Shown here: in pieces, positions 20,905 through 30,428 of the stretch
How the letters are laid out: every line of letters begins with the position of its first letter
Numbering within the stretch: position 1 is the stretch's first letter
Source: Candidatus Cloacimonadota bacterium
GTDB lineage: Bacteria > Cloacimonadota > Cloacimonadia > Cloacimonadales > PWNZ01
Assembly (NCBI GenBank): GCA_003564155.1
Contig: PWOA01000042.1
Location: forward strand, 1-64,000
Length of the DNA stretch: 64,000 nucleotides
Direction: 5' to 3'
The notes under the pieces: model-generated
Database searches by the model: none
Told to the model about the DNA's origin: nothing
The model's input: only the letters and a program-made list of their open reading frames with translations
Translations under genes and position numbers: made by a program

Positions 20905-23031
20905 ATGTACAATAATTTCATTACTCTTTTAATTCGTCTTTGGAGATTCTTTTCAAATACTAACTGCATCAAACACAATTTCTTGATCTTATTAGTATTG
21001 TTACTGAATCCAGTTGGTGCAACGAATCAGAGTGACAAAAAATTCGAACCCATAAATGTTTACCCGTTAGATTCTTTGTATCACAGATCTGATGATATGT
21101 TAACTGCGATATTGTCGAAATCCTCTAACTATTCTCATTTAGTGGACTGGCAAATTATCGGTGAAAGCAGTAATAAAAAATTCCCTATTTATGCTTTCTC
21201 AATTACAGGAACTGATTTGAATCAATCAAAACCGGCTGTGCTATTTCATGGCCAACATCACGGTGAAGAACCTATAGGGGTTGAGATAGTGATGTATTTG
21301 AGCAAGTATCTATTATCGCAATATGAAAAAGATGATTTCATTACCTATTTAATCGATAATTTCGAACTTTGGTTCATCCCAACATCTAATCCGGAAGGTT
21401 TTGAGATCGTTAATAGTGGGGAATACCGTTTGAAAAGAAAAAATGAGACTGATACTAACATGAATGGAACAAGAGATTTAAATAAAGATGGTGTTGATCT
21501 GAATCGTAATTATCCTTTTAATTGGGAAGATGATGCATCTTTCGATCCGGAAAGTCCATACTTCAAAGGGTTTGAGGCAGCTTGCCAAGCAGAAACTCAA
21601 TCAATGATAAAGTTTTATAAAGATATTAATTTTGATTTGGCCTTTTTCTATCACAGCTCTGCTTCAGGTGCTTATTCAGAACGAATATTTTTCCCTTGGA
21701 AATGGGGTGATAAACTATCACCTGATTATCACGAAATGCATAACTTGGCAACAACATTAGCTGCAAATTTACCAAAAACTTATCAAGAAGGATACTATAA
21801 AGCCCATACATTAAATACTTCTCAACGCAGTTTTGCCCGAGACTATATTTACTCACAACATCGTACGTTAGCAATGTTGATAGAAGTTGGAGGTAATTCA
21901 CCTTATGGAGAAGGAATTACTAATCCTCCTGATGAAGTATTAAAATTCCATCTGCAGATGCAAACTAATGCTATGTTGAACTTGCTTAAAGAGTTTAGTC
22001 AAAACTTGCTAACAGTCAGAGTTGTTAATAATAATAATGAACCTTTACCGGAAGTTGAGGTATTTATTGATGGACGTGAAAGCTCTTATACTCAAAATAT
22101 TGTCACTAATAAAGATGGTTATTTTCATGTTTATTTATTACCCCGAGAAAAACCTTATGAGTTCATTATCAAAGATGAACACTTCACATTTTTAAAAACA
22201 AATAATACAAGTGATATCCTCGAATTCCGTCTTGCCAGTAATAAAAAGGCCCCTAATTTACACCTTGAATCATTGAATAATAGAGAAGCAATTATCATGT
22301 TAGATACAAATCTTCAAAATTTCCCCGCATTGAAAGTCAAAGGGGAATATGATAGATTATCTATGTACTTATTAAATTGGCAAACAATAGCTTACTATAG
22401 AATAATTGATGTTCGTAATAATCAGATTAACATACCCTGGATTCCCACAAATGTTATAGATAAAGGTATACTTACTTTCCAAAACGAAAGTATCAATCCT
22501 TTAGCAGATAATATTGAACCGGCGAATAAAATTGTGTTCCTTAGTAAAGATGTTGAGAAATTAACGTATTGCATAGATAAATCAAATGTTAATCATTTTT
22601 ACTTGCATCCAAAAATGAAAATCGGTATTGATTACTCTTTGTATTATGAAGGCGGTAATAATTACTATATTGACAGCATAAAAATATGCGGACATTCTGA
22701 GGACAATCAAAGTAACCTATCCGTATCACTGTATGATGGACCCAACCCTTTAATACATACTGTAGCTGACTATAAAGGCAACGAGATAACTTTTAATAAG
22801 GGTTGCTTATCGGCAGGAAGAAATAACCACTTTTTAGCCGAAATCGAACCGCATATAATGTTACCGAATAATCTATATTTAGTAATATCTAATAATTCTG
22901 CAAATACAATCAGTATAGCTCATGATAAAGTAAATAGTGTTAACTCAAAGCGTAGTCAAGTCTATTATTCCAGTTGGCAGAAACTAAGAAGCCCGGATTT
23001 AGCAGTTGAATTAATCTTAAAAAAGGAGTAA
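20905..23031 (+). CDS. secreted M14-family zinc carboxypeptidase with C-terminal accessory region
   Basis: FHGQHHGEEPIGVEIVMYL (zinc HxxE), FIPTSNPEGFEIVNSG, GVDLNRNYPFNW, IEVGGNSPYGEG; N-terminal hydrophobic signal. Confidence 0.85.
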   Translation: MYNNFITLLIRLWRFFSNTNCIKHNFLILLVLLLNPVGATNQSDKKFEPINVYPLDSLYHRSDDMLTAILSKSSNYSHLVDWQIIGESSNKKFPIYAFSITGTDLNQSKPAVLFHGQHHGEEPIGVEIVMYLSKYLLSQYEKDDFITYLIDNFELWFIPTSNPEGFEIVNSGEYRLKRKNETDTNMNGTRDLNKDGVDLNRNYPFNWEDDASFDPESPYFKGFEAACQAETQSMIKFYKDINFDLAFFYHSSASGAYSERIFFPWKWGDKLSPDYHEMHNLATTLAANLPKTYQEGYYKAHTLNTSQRSFARDYIYSQHRTLAMLIEVGGNSPYGEGITNPPDEVLKFHLQMQTNAMLNLLKEFSQNLLTVRVVNNNNEPLPEVEVFIDGRESSYTQNIVTNKDGYFHVYLLPREKPYEFIIKDEHFTFLKTNNTSDILEFRLASNKKAPNLHLESLNNREAIIMLDTNLQNFPALKVKGEYDRLSMYLLNWQTIAYYRIIDVRNNQINIPWIPTNVIDKGILTFQNESINPLADNIEPANKIVFLSKDVEKLTYCIDKSNVNHFYLHPKMKIGIDYSLYYEGGNNYYIDSIKICGHSEDNQSNLSVSLYDGPNPLIHTVADYKGNEITFNKGCLSAGRNNHFLAEIEPHIMLPNNLYLVISNNSANTISIAHDKVNSVNSKRSQVYYSSWQKLRSPDLAVELILKKE

Positions 23032-23036
23032 ATAAG

Positions 23037-24695
23037 GTGGTTCGTAAGAAAGTTAATAATCTATCGATTTCCCCAAAAAAAATTGATTTAAATGTTGAAA
23101 CTATACGGATTGATTCCCGATTTTCAACATTAAAAGTAATACTTATTTTCTGCCTATTTTTTTTTATCAGTCACGATTTCTTGGAAGCTGAAGAGTATTT
23201 CCGTTTGAATCCAATAGACAACAAAATTACTTATCGGGCTAACTTACTTAACCTGCAAAAACTTGACATCAATCATCTAATCTATAAACATAACTTTGAA
23301 AGTGATCACTTCATGTTCCCTTTTACCAGTTATAATACCTTTATCAAGGCTCTAACAACTTTTACAACATCAAAATCATCCGACGATAGTTTTATAGACT
23401 ATCAAGTTGTCGACGAAACTGTTTCGGGTAGGTTGCAAGTAAATATTGGCGGTGGGGTAGATTATCATACCGATTTTGACGAGTATTATGTACATCCATA
23501 TCGGAGAGTACGAATACGAGGTAATATTTTTAACCGTTTGGTCTTTTGGGGTGATTGGTGGGCTGGTAGATTTCAAGGAGATCTTAACTATGCAGAATGC
23601 ACCTCTCCGCTGCTAAACAGATGGCATAAAAGCCATGAACTTCCAGGGCAAACATACACCAACCTGAACAGTCTATCGGGTCAAATAAGCTATTTTTTCG
23701 ACTTTGGGAATGTTTCTTTAGGCAGGGGTACACATCAAGTCGGAGATAATATCGGTGGTAGTATAATTCTCAATGATGCTGTTAACGATTATGGATACTT
23801 TAGTTCAAAGATTGTTTTTGGTAAATTACAACTAACGTTCTTACATGGATCTCTTATTCCTAATGAAAGAGATCCCATATATTCTGATCCTTATGATGGA
23901 GTTCTCCGTTACGTTGACAAGTTTTTCTCTCAACATCAGGTTAATTATCAACCTTTTACAAATCTCGAATTATTTTTTGGAGAACAGGTTATTTATGCTA
24001 ATCGTAGTGTAGATATAAGTTATCTATTGCCACATACATTTTATCGGATCATTGAGCATAATCTTCACGATAGAGATAATATGCTAATATATGCCGGAGG
24101 TAGATGGCTGGTAAACGAAAACTTAACCCTTTATGGGAATTTAGCTCTTGATGAACTCAGGAAAAGCGAAATTTTCGGTAATTGGTGGGGCAATAAATAT
24201 GCTTTACAAGGTGGTTTTTCTCTAAAATATTTGCCTGGTTTTATTAGCAAAGATAATAAACCAATACGAACAACTTTTGAAATGACAGCTGTCCGTCCCT
24301 GGACATATACACACAAAAGTTATCATACAAATACATCGCATGATGGTGTAGGATTAGGTTTTCCGGAAGGAAGTAACTTGATACAAGGAGCTACGCAGAC
24401 AGAATTAACTATTCTACCATATCTTGGTTTTAATTTCTTTACTTCATATATTCGACAAGGCAGTTGGGGTAATTGTTGGTCATTAAACTACACAAAAGAC
24501 AGAATGGTTAATGGAGAATTATTAGATACTGCTAAATGGTTTGAAGGTGATATAACTAATACCTTTAGGTCTAAAGGTGTATTTGCATTATCTATTTTAG
24601 CTCATCATTCGGTAAATTTAGGCATAGACTTGACAAAACAATCTGATAAAGATTGGCTCAAAGAATTGATCTTTAGTTATGAGTTCATGTATTAA
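23037..24695 (+). CDS. hypothetical protein, probable outer-membrane beta-barrel
   Basis: 552 aa, N-terminal hydrophobic segment, alternating aromatic/polar strands, aromatic C-terminal residue (..LIFSYEFMY*). Confidence 0.5.
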   Translation: MVRKKVNNLSISPKKIDLNVETIRIDSRFSTLKVILIFCLFFFISHDFLEAEEYFRLNPIDNKITYRANLLNLQKLDINHLIYKHNFESDHFMFPFTSYNTFIKALTTFTTSKSSDDSFIDYQVVDETVSGRLQVNIGGGVDYHTDFDEYYVHPYRRVRIRGNIFNRLVFWGDWWAGRFQGDLNYAECTSPLLNRWHKSHELPGQTYTNLNSLSGQISYFFDFGNVSLGRGTHQVGDNIGGSIILNDAVNDYGYFSSKIVFGKLQLTFLHGSLIPNERDPIYSDPYDGVLRYVDKFFSQHQVNYQPFTNLELFFGEQVIYANRSVDISYLLPHTFYRIIEHNLHDRDNMLIYAGGRWLVNENLTLYGNLALDELRKSEIFGNWWGNKYALQGGFSLKYLPGFISKDNKPIRTTFEMTAVRPWTYTHKSYHTNTSHDGVGLGFPEGSNLIQGATQTELTILPYLGFNFFTSYIRQGSWGNCWSLNYTKDRMVNGELLDTAKWFEGDITNTFRSKGVFALSILAHHSVNLGIDLTKQSDKDWLKELIFSYEFMY

Positions 24696-24716
24696 TTCAA
24701 TATACAATATATTCTA

Positions 24717-25868
24717 ATGTCATACATTATATACGCTTACTCTTTTTTTCTTATTATAGCTGCAGTTGGTATCTTACTCGCCGGTGAAAGTAAAAAAAAA
24801 CCAGCTATGCAAAAGTATTCAATTATCGTTATAGCACGTAACGAAGAAAAAGTATTACCATTATTACTCACGTCCTTAGCTAATATTAAGTATCCGCAAG
24901 ATCTATTTGAAATTATATTAGTTGATGATGATTCTAATGATAAAACTTATTGGCTTATGCAGAAAATGTCTCAATGTATTGATAATGTTAGAGTCATAAA
25001 GATAACGAACAAAACTCTTCCTGGCAAGAAGGAAGGGTTACAAACAGCTCTTGAGAAAGCGACAAAAGACATTATATTATTAACAGACGCTGATTGTATC
25101 GTAGATCCGGATTTGCTTATCAATCAAAATAAATTCTGGGATTACAATACTTCCTTAGTCGTGGGATATGCACCCGAAACTTTCGATATACTTAAACTAA
25201 AGTCTTTGATAACTATGAATACGACTTGTAAGGAACCTAATATGTTTGTCAATGACATCCTCGGAGATCTAAATCAATATTTTGCCAATCTCCGTTTATT
25301 ATACCCTATAAAAGTATTCCGTCGTTTTATCAGCCTTGCCGCAGCCGGTATTTATGTTGCTACTATTGGTTTACGCATTCCCTTCAGTTGTAGTGGTAGA
25401 CATTTAGCAGTTAAACGAAAAGAACTCATTGCCGCAGGTGGATACAAGTCATTAACAAGTTATACCTCCGGAGATGACAAACAAGCTCTTAGACTGATTC
25501 GCTCTCAAGGTGGTATCATTAGATATAATCATTATAAATCCATATACACACTTCCTATAGATAAGAGGTTTAATGATCAACAAAAAAGAAGATTTGACAA
25601 GATTAAAATGTCATCTTATTTACATGTATTTGGGACATTTGTAATTATAGCATTTTATCTTATGATGCCTGCATATTTCGCTTTAACATGCGATTGGTCA
25701 AGCTTATTAACAGTTTATATGGTTTCTTTATTTATATGGGTTATAAATCTATCTAAACATAAAGAGCGATTTAATCTTCTCGATCCGGTGTTTGTTATAA
25801 TTTATCCTTACTATTTTATTTTTTATACCGCTATCGGCTCTTTTGGCAGATGGAAGTGGAAAACCTAA
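24717..25868 (+). CDS. family 2 glycosyltransferase, membrane-associated
   Basis: YSIIVIARNEEKVLPLLLTSLANIKYPQDLFEIILVDDDSNDKT, DIILLTDADCIVDPD, C-terminal TM segments. Confidence 0.87.
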   Translation: MSYIIYAYSFFLIIAAVGILLAGESKKKPAMQKYSIIVIARNEEKVLPLLLTSLANIKYPQDLFEIILVDDDSNDKTYWLMQKMSQCIDNVRVIKITNKTLPGKKEGLQTALEKATKDIILLTDADCIVDPDLLINQNKFWDYNTSLVVGYAPETFDILKLKSLITMNTTCKEPNMFVNDILGDLNQYFANLRLLYPIKVFRRFISLAAAGIYVATIGLRIPFSCSGRHLAVKRKELIAAGGYKSLTSYTSGDDKQALRLIRSQGGIIRYNHYKSIYTLPIDKRFNDQQKRRFDKIKMSSYLHVFGTFVIIAFYLMMPAYFALTCDWSSLLTVYMVSLFIWVINLSKHKERFNLLDPVFVIIYPYYFIFYTAIGSFGRWKWKT

Positions 25869-25909
25869 TAAATCTGCTGCTTATATATGATTCTGATATC
25901 TAAGGTAAA

Positions 25910-26761
25910 ATGAAAAAAAAGATCATTTATTTCGGACAAATTATTTTAACCGGTATGATTCTATATCTTATCTTTAGAAGAATTGATTTAAAGAGTGTTT
26001 TGATGTTATCAATTAATCTTCATCCGGTAACATTTATACTGCTTGTAATCACTTCGGCAGTGAAACTAATCACACAGTATTTTAATTGGATTTGTTGTCT
26101 GAAAATCAATTCCGGATATAATCCTCCTAAGTTCGAAGTAATTAGGAGTTTGTTTATCGGAAATGCATTACGTTTTCTGTTACCGGGTGGACATGGAACT
26201 TACGGTAAAGTTTACTTCCTAAACCATAGCAAAAAAGGAACTTTGTTTTCTATCGGTATGGAAAAGTTTATGTTAACATGGACTATACTATTGTTCGGTT
26301 CGGTCGCAGCTTTCTTCCATTTCGTTAATTATCAAATACTGCTCAGGTTTTCAGTAATTATTGTAGTTGCAACGATGCCTTTTATTGTTTATTGGGGAAG
26401 ATACCTTTTCACTAAACATGCAGAATATTTCAATAATTATATTCGTTTTGTTCCTCGTATATTTGTGTCACAACTTTTATTCATCTTTATAACCGTATTG
26501 CAATATGTCTTAATTATCAATCAATATCAATTACTCCGAATTACCGATGCCTTGAAAAGCGTACCTTTAATTTTGACAGCCAATACTATTCCGATAACAT
26601 TTTCAGGTCTTGGGCTGAGAGAGTCTTTTGCGATGTATACTTTAAACGAGTATGGTATTCAAGTCGAAGTAGCAATTACCGCTTCATTATTAATCTTTTT
26701 TATTAACTCCGTAATTCCTGCATTTATCGGCTCTTATTTTATTGTCTCATCTAAAAAATAA
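25910..26761 (+). CDS. integral membrane protein of the lysylphosphatidylglycerol synthase TM-region (UPF0104) type
   Basis: Polytopic; IRSLFIGNALRFLLPGGHGTYGKVYFL and LTANTIPITFSGLGLRESFAMYTL patterns. Confidence 0.65.
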   Translation: MKKKIIYFGQIILTGMILYLIFRRIDLKSVLMLSINLHPVTFILLVITSAVKLITQYFNWICCLKINSGYNPPKFEVIRSLFIGNALRFLLPGGHGTYGKVYFLNHSKKGTLFSIGMEKFMLTWTILLFGSVAAFFHFVNYQILLRFSVIIVVATMPFIVYWGRYLFTKHAEYFNNYIRFVPRIFVSQLLFIFITVLQYVLIINQYQLLRITDALKSVPLILTANTIPITFSGLGLRESFAMYTLNEYGIQVEVAITASLLIFFINSVIPAFIGSYFIVSSKK

Positions 26762-26807
26762 ATAATAAATACTTAAACTTCTTAGAATAACCGTTCAATT
26801 TCGATTT

Positions 26808-26987
26808 TTAATCCTCTTCTTCTTGAGCGGTAGCAGTTAGTCCTCTGATGATTGAAGCAATTCCTTGCAGCAAAAAAATACCTGCAATCCAATAATAAAA
26901 AAACCTAGGTTGCGTTACAACCAAAAAACCTACGATTATGTATGCTGTACCAGTGAAAAGAAAACTTATTCTTTCCTGAAGTTTCAT
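26808..26987 (-). CDS. small (59 aa) membrane protein, not in ORF track
   Basis: ATG (complement 26985-26987) to TAA (26808-26810): MKLQERISFLFTGTAYIIVGFLVVTQPRFFYYWIAGIFLLQGIASIIRGLTATAQEEED*. Upstream AAAGGAGCATAAAG Shine-Dalgarno. Confidence 0.75.
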   Translation of the reverse strand: MKLQERISFLFTGTAYIIVGFLVVTQPRFFYYWIAGIFLLQGIASIIRGLTATAQEEED

Positions 26988-26999
26988 CTTTATGCTCCT

Positions 27000-27689
27000 T
27001 TATTTGAAAAACTTTACGAGATAATCTATTCCCTGGATAAAAAATATTATCGATACCCAATAGCGTATTAATTGTGGTTGTAAATATATTACAATAGCTA
27101 ATATTATATATAGAATCCCTGTAAATATTGAACTTGTTTTTTCTGTCGTACCGGTCTTATTGCTAACCAAATCAATTAGCTTATAAATAGTTTTTCGCTT
27201 TTTAAGTGTACTCCAAAAAAGTGAATGTGGAGAAGCATTCGCAATATTTTTTTTTACGCTTACCCAAAAATCATGAAAAAATACAATATTTAAGAATAGA
27301 CCTGCTAGAAAAACAGTTAATAAATAGGAGAGTTGACTATAATAATCTCCCCATGTTAACAATAAACCTATCTCATCAAAAAACAATCCTAACCCTAAAC
27401 CGTATATGACCGCTAACTGACGGGTTGAAAATATGTTTGTACCTACAAGAGCAAACCAACCGGCTATTCCTATCATGGCAATTCCAATATAAAAATGATG
27501 AATATGATAGCCAAACAATATTATGTTGGTCCCTATATGGAAAGCAACGTCGGGAAGTTCTCCGGCCTTAGCTGCTTGTGCAAACTCCGTTTCAGCTGCC
27601 CCGGCAATAAATACACTTAACCGGATGAAAAGAAAGCCTACTAAATATGATATTGTTACTATAAAAGGTATTTCTTTTGATCTTTTCAT
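27000..27689 (-). CDS. polytopic integral membrane protein, hypothetical
   Basis: 229 aa, several TM helices, FGYHIHHFYIGIAMIGIAGW and GLGLGLFFDEIGLLLTWGDYYS motifs. Confidence 0.7.
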   Translation of the reverse strand: MKRSKEIPFIVTISYLVGFLFIRLSVFIAGAAETEFAQAAKAGELPDVAFHIGTNIILFGYHIHHFYIGIAMIGIAGWFALVGTNIFSTRQLAVIYGLGLGLFFDEIGLLLTWGDYYSQLSYLLTVFLAGLFLNIVFFHDFWVSVKKNIANASPHSLFWSTLKKRKTIYKLIDLVSNKTGTTEKTSSIFTGILYIILAIVIYLQPQLIRYWVSIIFFIQGIDYLVKFFK

Positions 27690-27822
27690 ATAAATAGTGT
27701 TATTTTAATAATATCGATTTCACATGAGATTTTATTGATTCATACTCTTGAGTCAAGTTTTTCACTTACTTGCAGGTTATATCACCATACTATTCTTTAT
27801 GATAAGCATAAGCCTCTCAATT

Positions 27823-29280
27823 CTAACGTAAACATTCATCGATTTTCTTAACTGTCTCCTTATCTTCTGAAAGAATCATCAATACATCACCCTTTTTGAT
27901 TTCAGTTGAACCGTTTGGAGTTATATATTGTTTGTCTCTACGTATCATTGCAATTATAGCTTTAAGCGGAAAGTTGAGATCAACAATACGTTTATTAACA
28001 GCTTTATAATTACTCCGAATAAAAATTTCCAGATACTCCGATTTTGCACCATCCTCCAATAATTCTTCGACCGGTGTCTTAGGCTTCGAATCTTCTGGGA
28101 GAACAATACCAAGCCATCGAGCTACTTGTAAGAGAAAAGTACCTTGAACAATAACAGAGGAAACAGAAACAAAAAATACAATGTTAAACATTGTCTGCGA
28201 TCTTTCAATCCCAGCCAGTAAAGGATAAGTAGCAAATACAATTGGAACTGCTCCTCTCAGTCCCACCCATGATATAAATAGCTTCCCCTTTAGCTTAGTT
28301 TTTGAATATAACAAACAACAAAACACACTGATAGGTCTCGCTAATAAAATAGTAAATATTGAAACAAGCAATCCGATTCCGGTAATTTCTAATAGATCAC
28401 TTGGATATACCAATAAACCCAACGTAAGGAAAAGAACTATTTGCATCAACCAGGCAAATCCATCAAACGTTTTAATTATCGTTCTTTTATGGATTATATC
28501 CTGATTACCAATGTACACTGCTCCCAAATAAACAGCCAAAAAACCGTTACCACCTAAAAAATCAGTTATTGAAAAAGAAAAATACATTATAGCTATTGTT
28601 AATACTGGATATAGACCTTCATAATCTAATTTGATATTGTTAAGAACGAAAGTTCCTAACTTACCTATAGCAAAACCAAGAATTACCCCAATTATCATAT
28701 GTTGAAAAAAAATTGGAACCATACTGGCTAAAGATACTTCGGGATTGGTAATCAAAGTGAGAAAAGTAATCGTCAAAAAATATGCCATAGGATCGTTGCT
28801 ACCGCTTTCTAATTCCAGAATAGTACGTAAATTATGCTTGAGTGCTAATTTTTTTGACCTTAATACTGAAAAGACTGCTGCGGCGTCTGTCGATGAAACT
28901 ATTGACCCAAGTAATAAAGATTCAATGATTCTAAGTTCGGTGACTAAGAATAGAAAAACACCAATTGACAAGGCTGTTATTAAAACACCAAACGTTGAGA
29001 GAAACAATCCTTCTTTAACAAATGGTTTTACAATTTGCCAGTTTGTCCCTAATCCACCTGAAAATAGGATAAAATTCAATGACATTATACCAATAAACTG
29101 TGCTGTTTTAGGGTCATTAAAATAGATTCTACCGATTCCTTCGGAACCTGCTAAAATCCCCACTGCCAAAAAGAACAAGATCGTTGGCACTCCAAACCGA
29201 TAAGATGTTTTCCCGGCTAAGATAGATATGATTAGTAAAATCGAACCTATTAAAAGCACATTTTCAGTAGTTAAATTCAT
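27823..29280 (-). CDS. K+/H+ antiporter (CPA1, CvrA/NhaP2-like) with C-terminal TrkA-C domain
   Basis: SGGLGTNWQIVKPF, GSIVSSTDAAAVFSVLRS, ELESGSNDPMAYFLT, SWVGLRGAVPIVFATYPLLAGI; C-terminal KKGDVLMILSEDKETVKKID. Confidence 0.9.
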   Translation of the reverse strand: MNLTTENVLLIGSILLIISILAGKTSYRFGVPTILFFLAVGILAGSEGIGRIYFNDPKTAQFIGIMSLNFILFSGGLGTNWQIVKPFVKEGLFLSTFGVLITALSIGVFLFLVTELRIIESLLLGSIVSSTDAAAVFSVLRSKKLALKHNLRTILELESGSNDPMAYFLTITFLTLITNPEVSLASMVPIFFQHMIIGVILGFAIGKLGTFVLNNIKLDYEGLYPVLTIAIMYFSFSITDFLGGNGFLAVYLGAVYIGNQDIIHKRTIIKTFDGFAWLMQIVLFLTLGLLVYPSDLLEITGIGLLVSIFTILLARPISVFCCLLYSKTKLKGKLFISWVGLRGAVPIVFATYPLLAGIERSQTMFNIVFFVSVSSVIVQGTFLLQVARWLGIVLPEDSKPKTPVEELLEDGAKSEYLEIFIRSNYKAVNKRIVDLNFPLKAIIAMIRRDKQYITPNGSTEIKKGDVLMILSEDKETVKKIDECLR

Positions 29281-29551
29281 ATTACAGACCTTATTTATTG
29301 TTTAAACTATATAAAATATTAGCACAGAAATTATCGATATGTTTTTTCACGGTGGACAGAACGTCAAGTTTAATCAAGCAAGAAGGTCTCTGAAGGAGTT
29401 GATTCAATCTACAATCAGAAATATCTTAGGCATTTCCCCACATAAACAATATAAATAATAACATGTTAAAAATTACTAACAAATAAATCAAGGAAAGTGG
29501 TGCTTATTAAATTGTCCTTAACACCAATCAATCAAACTCAGCTCAGTCAAG

Positions 29552-29590
29552 TCCTGAAATAGTGCTCCTTTTAGTCCACTTATTTCAGGA
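29552..29590. repeat. imperfect hairpin downstream of the transposase relic, containing IS3-like terminal sequence
   Basis: tcctgaaata (29552-29561) pairs with tatttcagga (29581-29590), extended by gtg/cac with a 1-nt bulge; 29546-29564 equals the reverse complement of 100-118. Confidence 0.65.
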
Positions 29591-29631
29591 TACCTCAATT
29601 CCTCTTGATTTATAACCCAATAATCATAATA

Positions 29632-29910
29632 TCACTTATGCCATATCGTTCCTTTCCGGTCTAACATCTGATTTATACTTCTGGCGGTACTTCCCTTTAT
29701 CAGCCGCAATATCTCACCGACAGGGATTATCTGACCATCAATTTTCTCGGGCTTAAGCAACATATGAACGTGATTCGGCATAAGAGTAAAAAGATAAAGA
29801 TGATAATACTTCTGTTTCATTGCTACAATCTTATCAAAAACTATCTTTCCAATATTTCTATCAGTCAGATCTATAAAGCTTGAGCAGTCCGTATAGAACT
29901 GTCTTACCAT
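29632..29910 (-). pseudogene. REP-associated tyrosine (Y1/HUH) transposase fragment
   Basis: LYLFTLMPNHVHMLLKPEK (HUH-containing motif), GEILRLIKGSTARSINQMLDRKGTIWHK; in-frame TGA (29632-29634) followed in the same frame by YYDYWVINQEELRYP; normal N-terminus missing. Confidence 0.8.
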
Positions 29911-29961
29911 TAGGGTGAGTAGGAGTCGAATAGTATCCGACTCCTACTCACCCTAATGGTA
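29905..29961. repeat. perfect 24-bp inverted repeat with 9-nt loop
   Basis: taccattagggtgagtaggagtcg (29905-29928) / aatagtatc / cgactcctactcaccctaatggta (29938-29961): 24/24 complementary. Confidence 0.95.
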
Positions 29962-30236
29962 TCTTATAGATAACGTCTCAAAAAGTGGTGTAAATATTTA
30001 GGTTTAAGTTATAAAAAGGTTGAACCAAATTCCCCTCACTATTTAACGTCTGATTATCAAGGGGCAGGCCCATATAAGCATATTACTATGTGATTGCAAT
30101 AATATGAAAAGGTGTCATTAGTGTAATATCGTTATCACACGATCAAATTGGATGCAATAATTGTAATAGGACAAAAAGATCTTGCCAAAAATGCTGAGTT
30201 TGTTTTTTTGTCATGAAAATTCTATAGGAAGGTAAG

Positions 30237-30428
30237 ATGTCAAAAATATGTGATATATGCGGTAAGTCTTCACAAGTTGGGAATAGTCGTAGCCACGCAT
30301 TAAATGCTACAAAGAGAAGATTTTACCCCAACATTCAGAAAGTTCGTATTCAAAAAAATGACAAGGTTAAGACAGTAAAGATTTGTACAACCTGTCTTAA
30401 GTCTAACAAAGTTCAAAAAGCCGGTTAA
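30237..30428 (+). CDS. rpmB: 50S ribosomal protein L28 (zinc-ribbon form)
   Basis: [34 protein letters not shown]...[19 protein letters not shown] ggaagg upstream. Confidence 0.93.
   Translation: MSKICDICGKSSQVGNSRSHALNATKRRFYPNIQKVRIQKNDKVKTVKICTTCLKSNKVQKAG

Noticed and set aside
26865-27071. 68-aa plus-strand ORF MQQKNTCNPIIKKP...
   Set aside because: Antisense to the better supported 26808-26987 minus-strand ORF with SD and paralogy.
27206-27409. 67-aa plus-strand ORF opposite 27000-27689
   Set aside because: Shadow ORF of a membrane protein gene.
29905-29961. Single-unit CRISPR or intrinsic terminator
   Set aside because: No repeat-spacer periodicity, and no T-run after the stem on either strand; fits a REP-type palindrome better.
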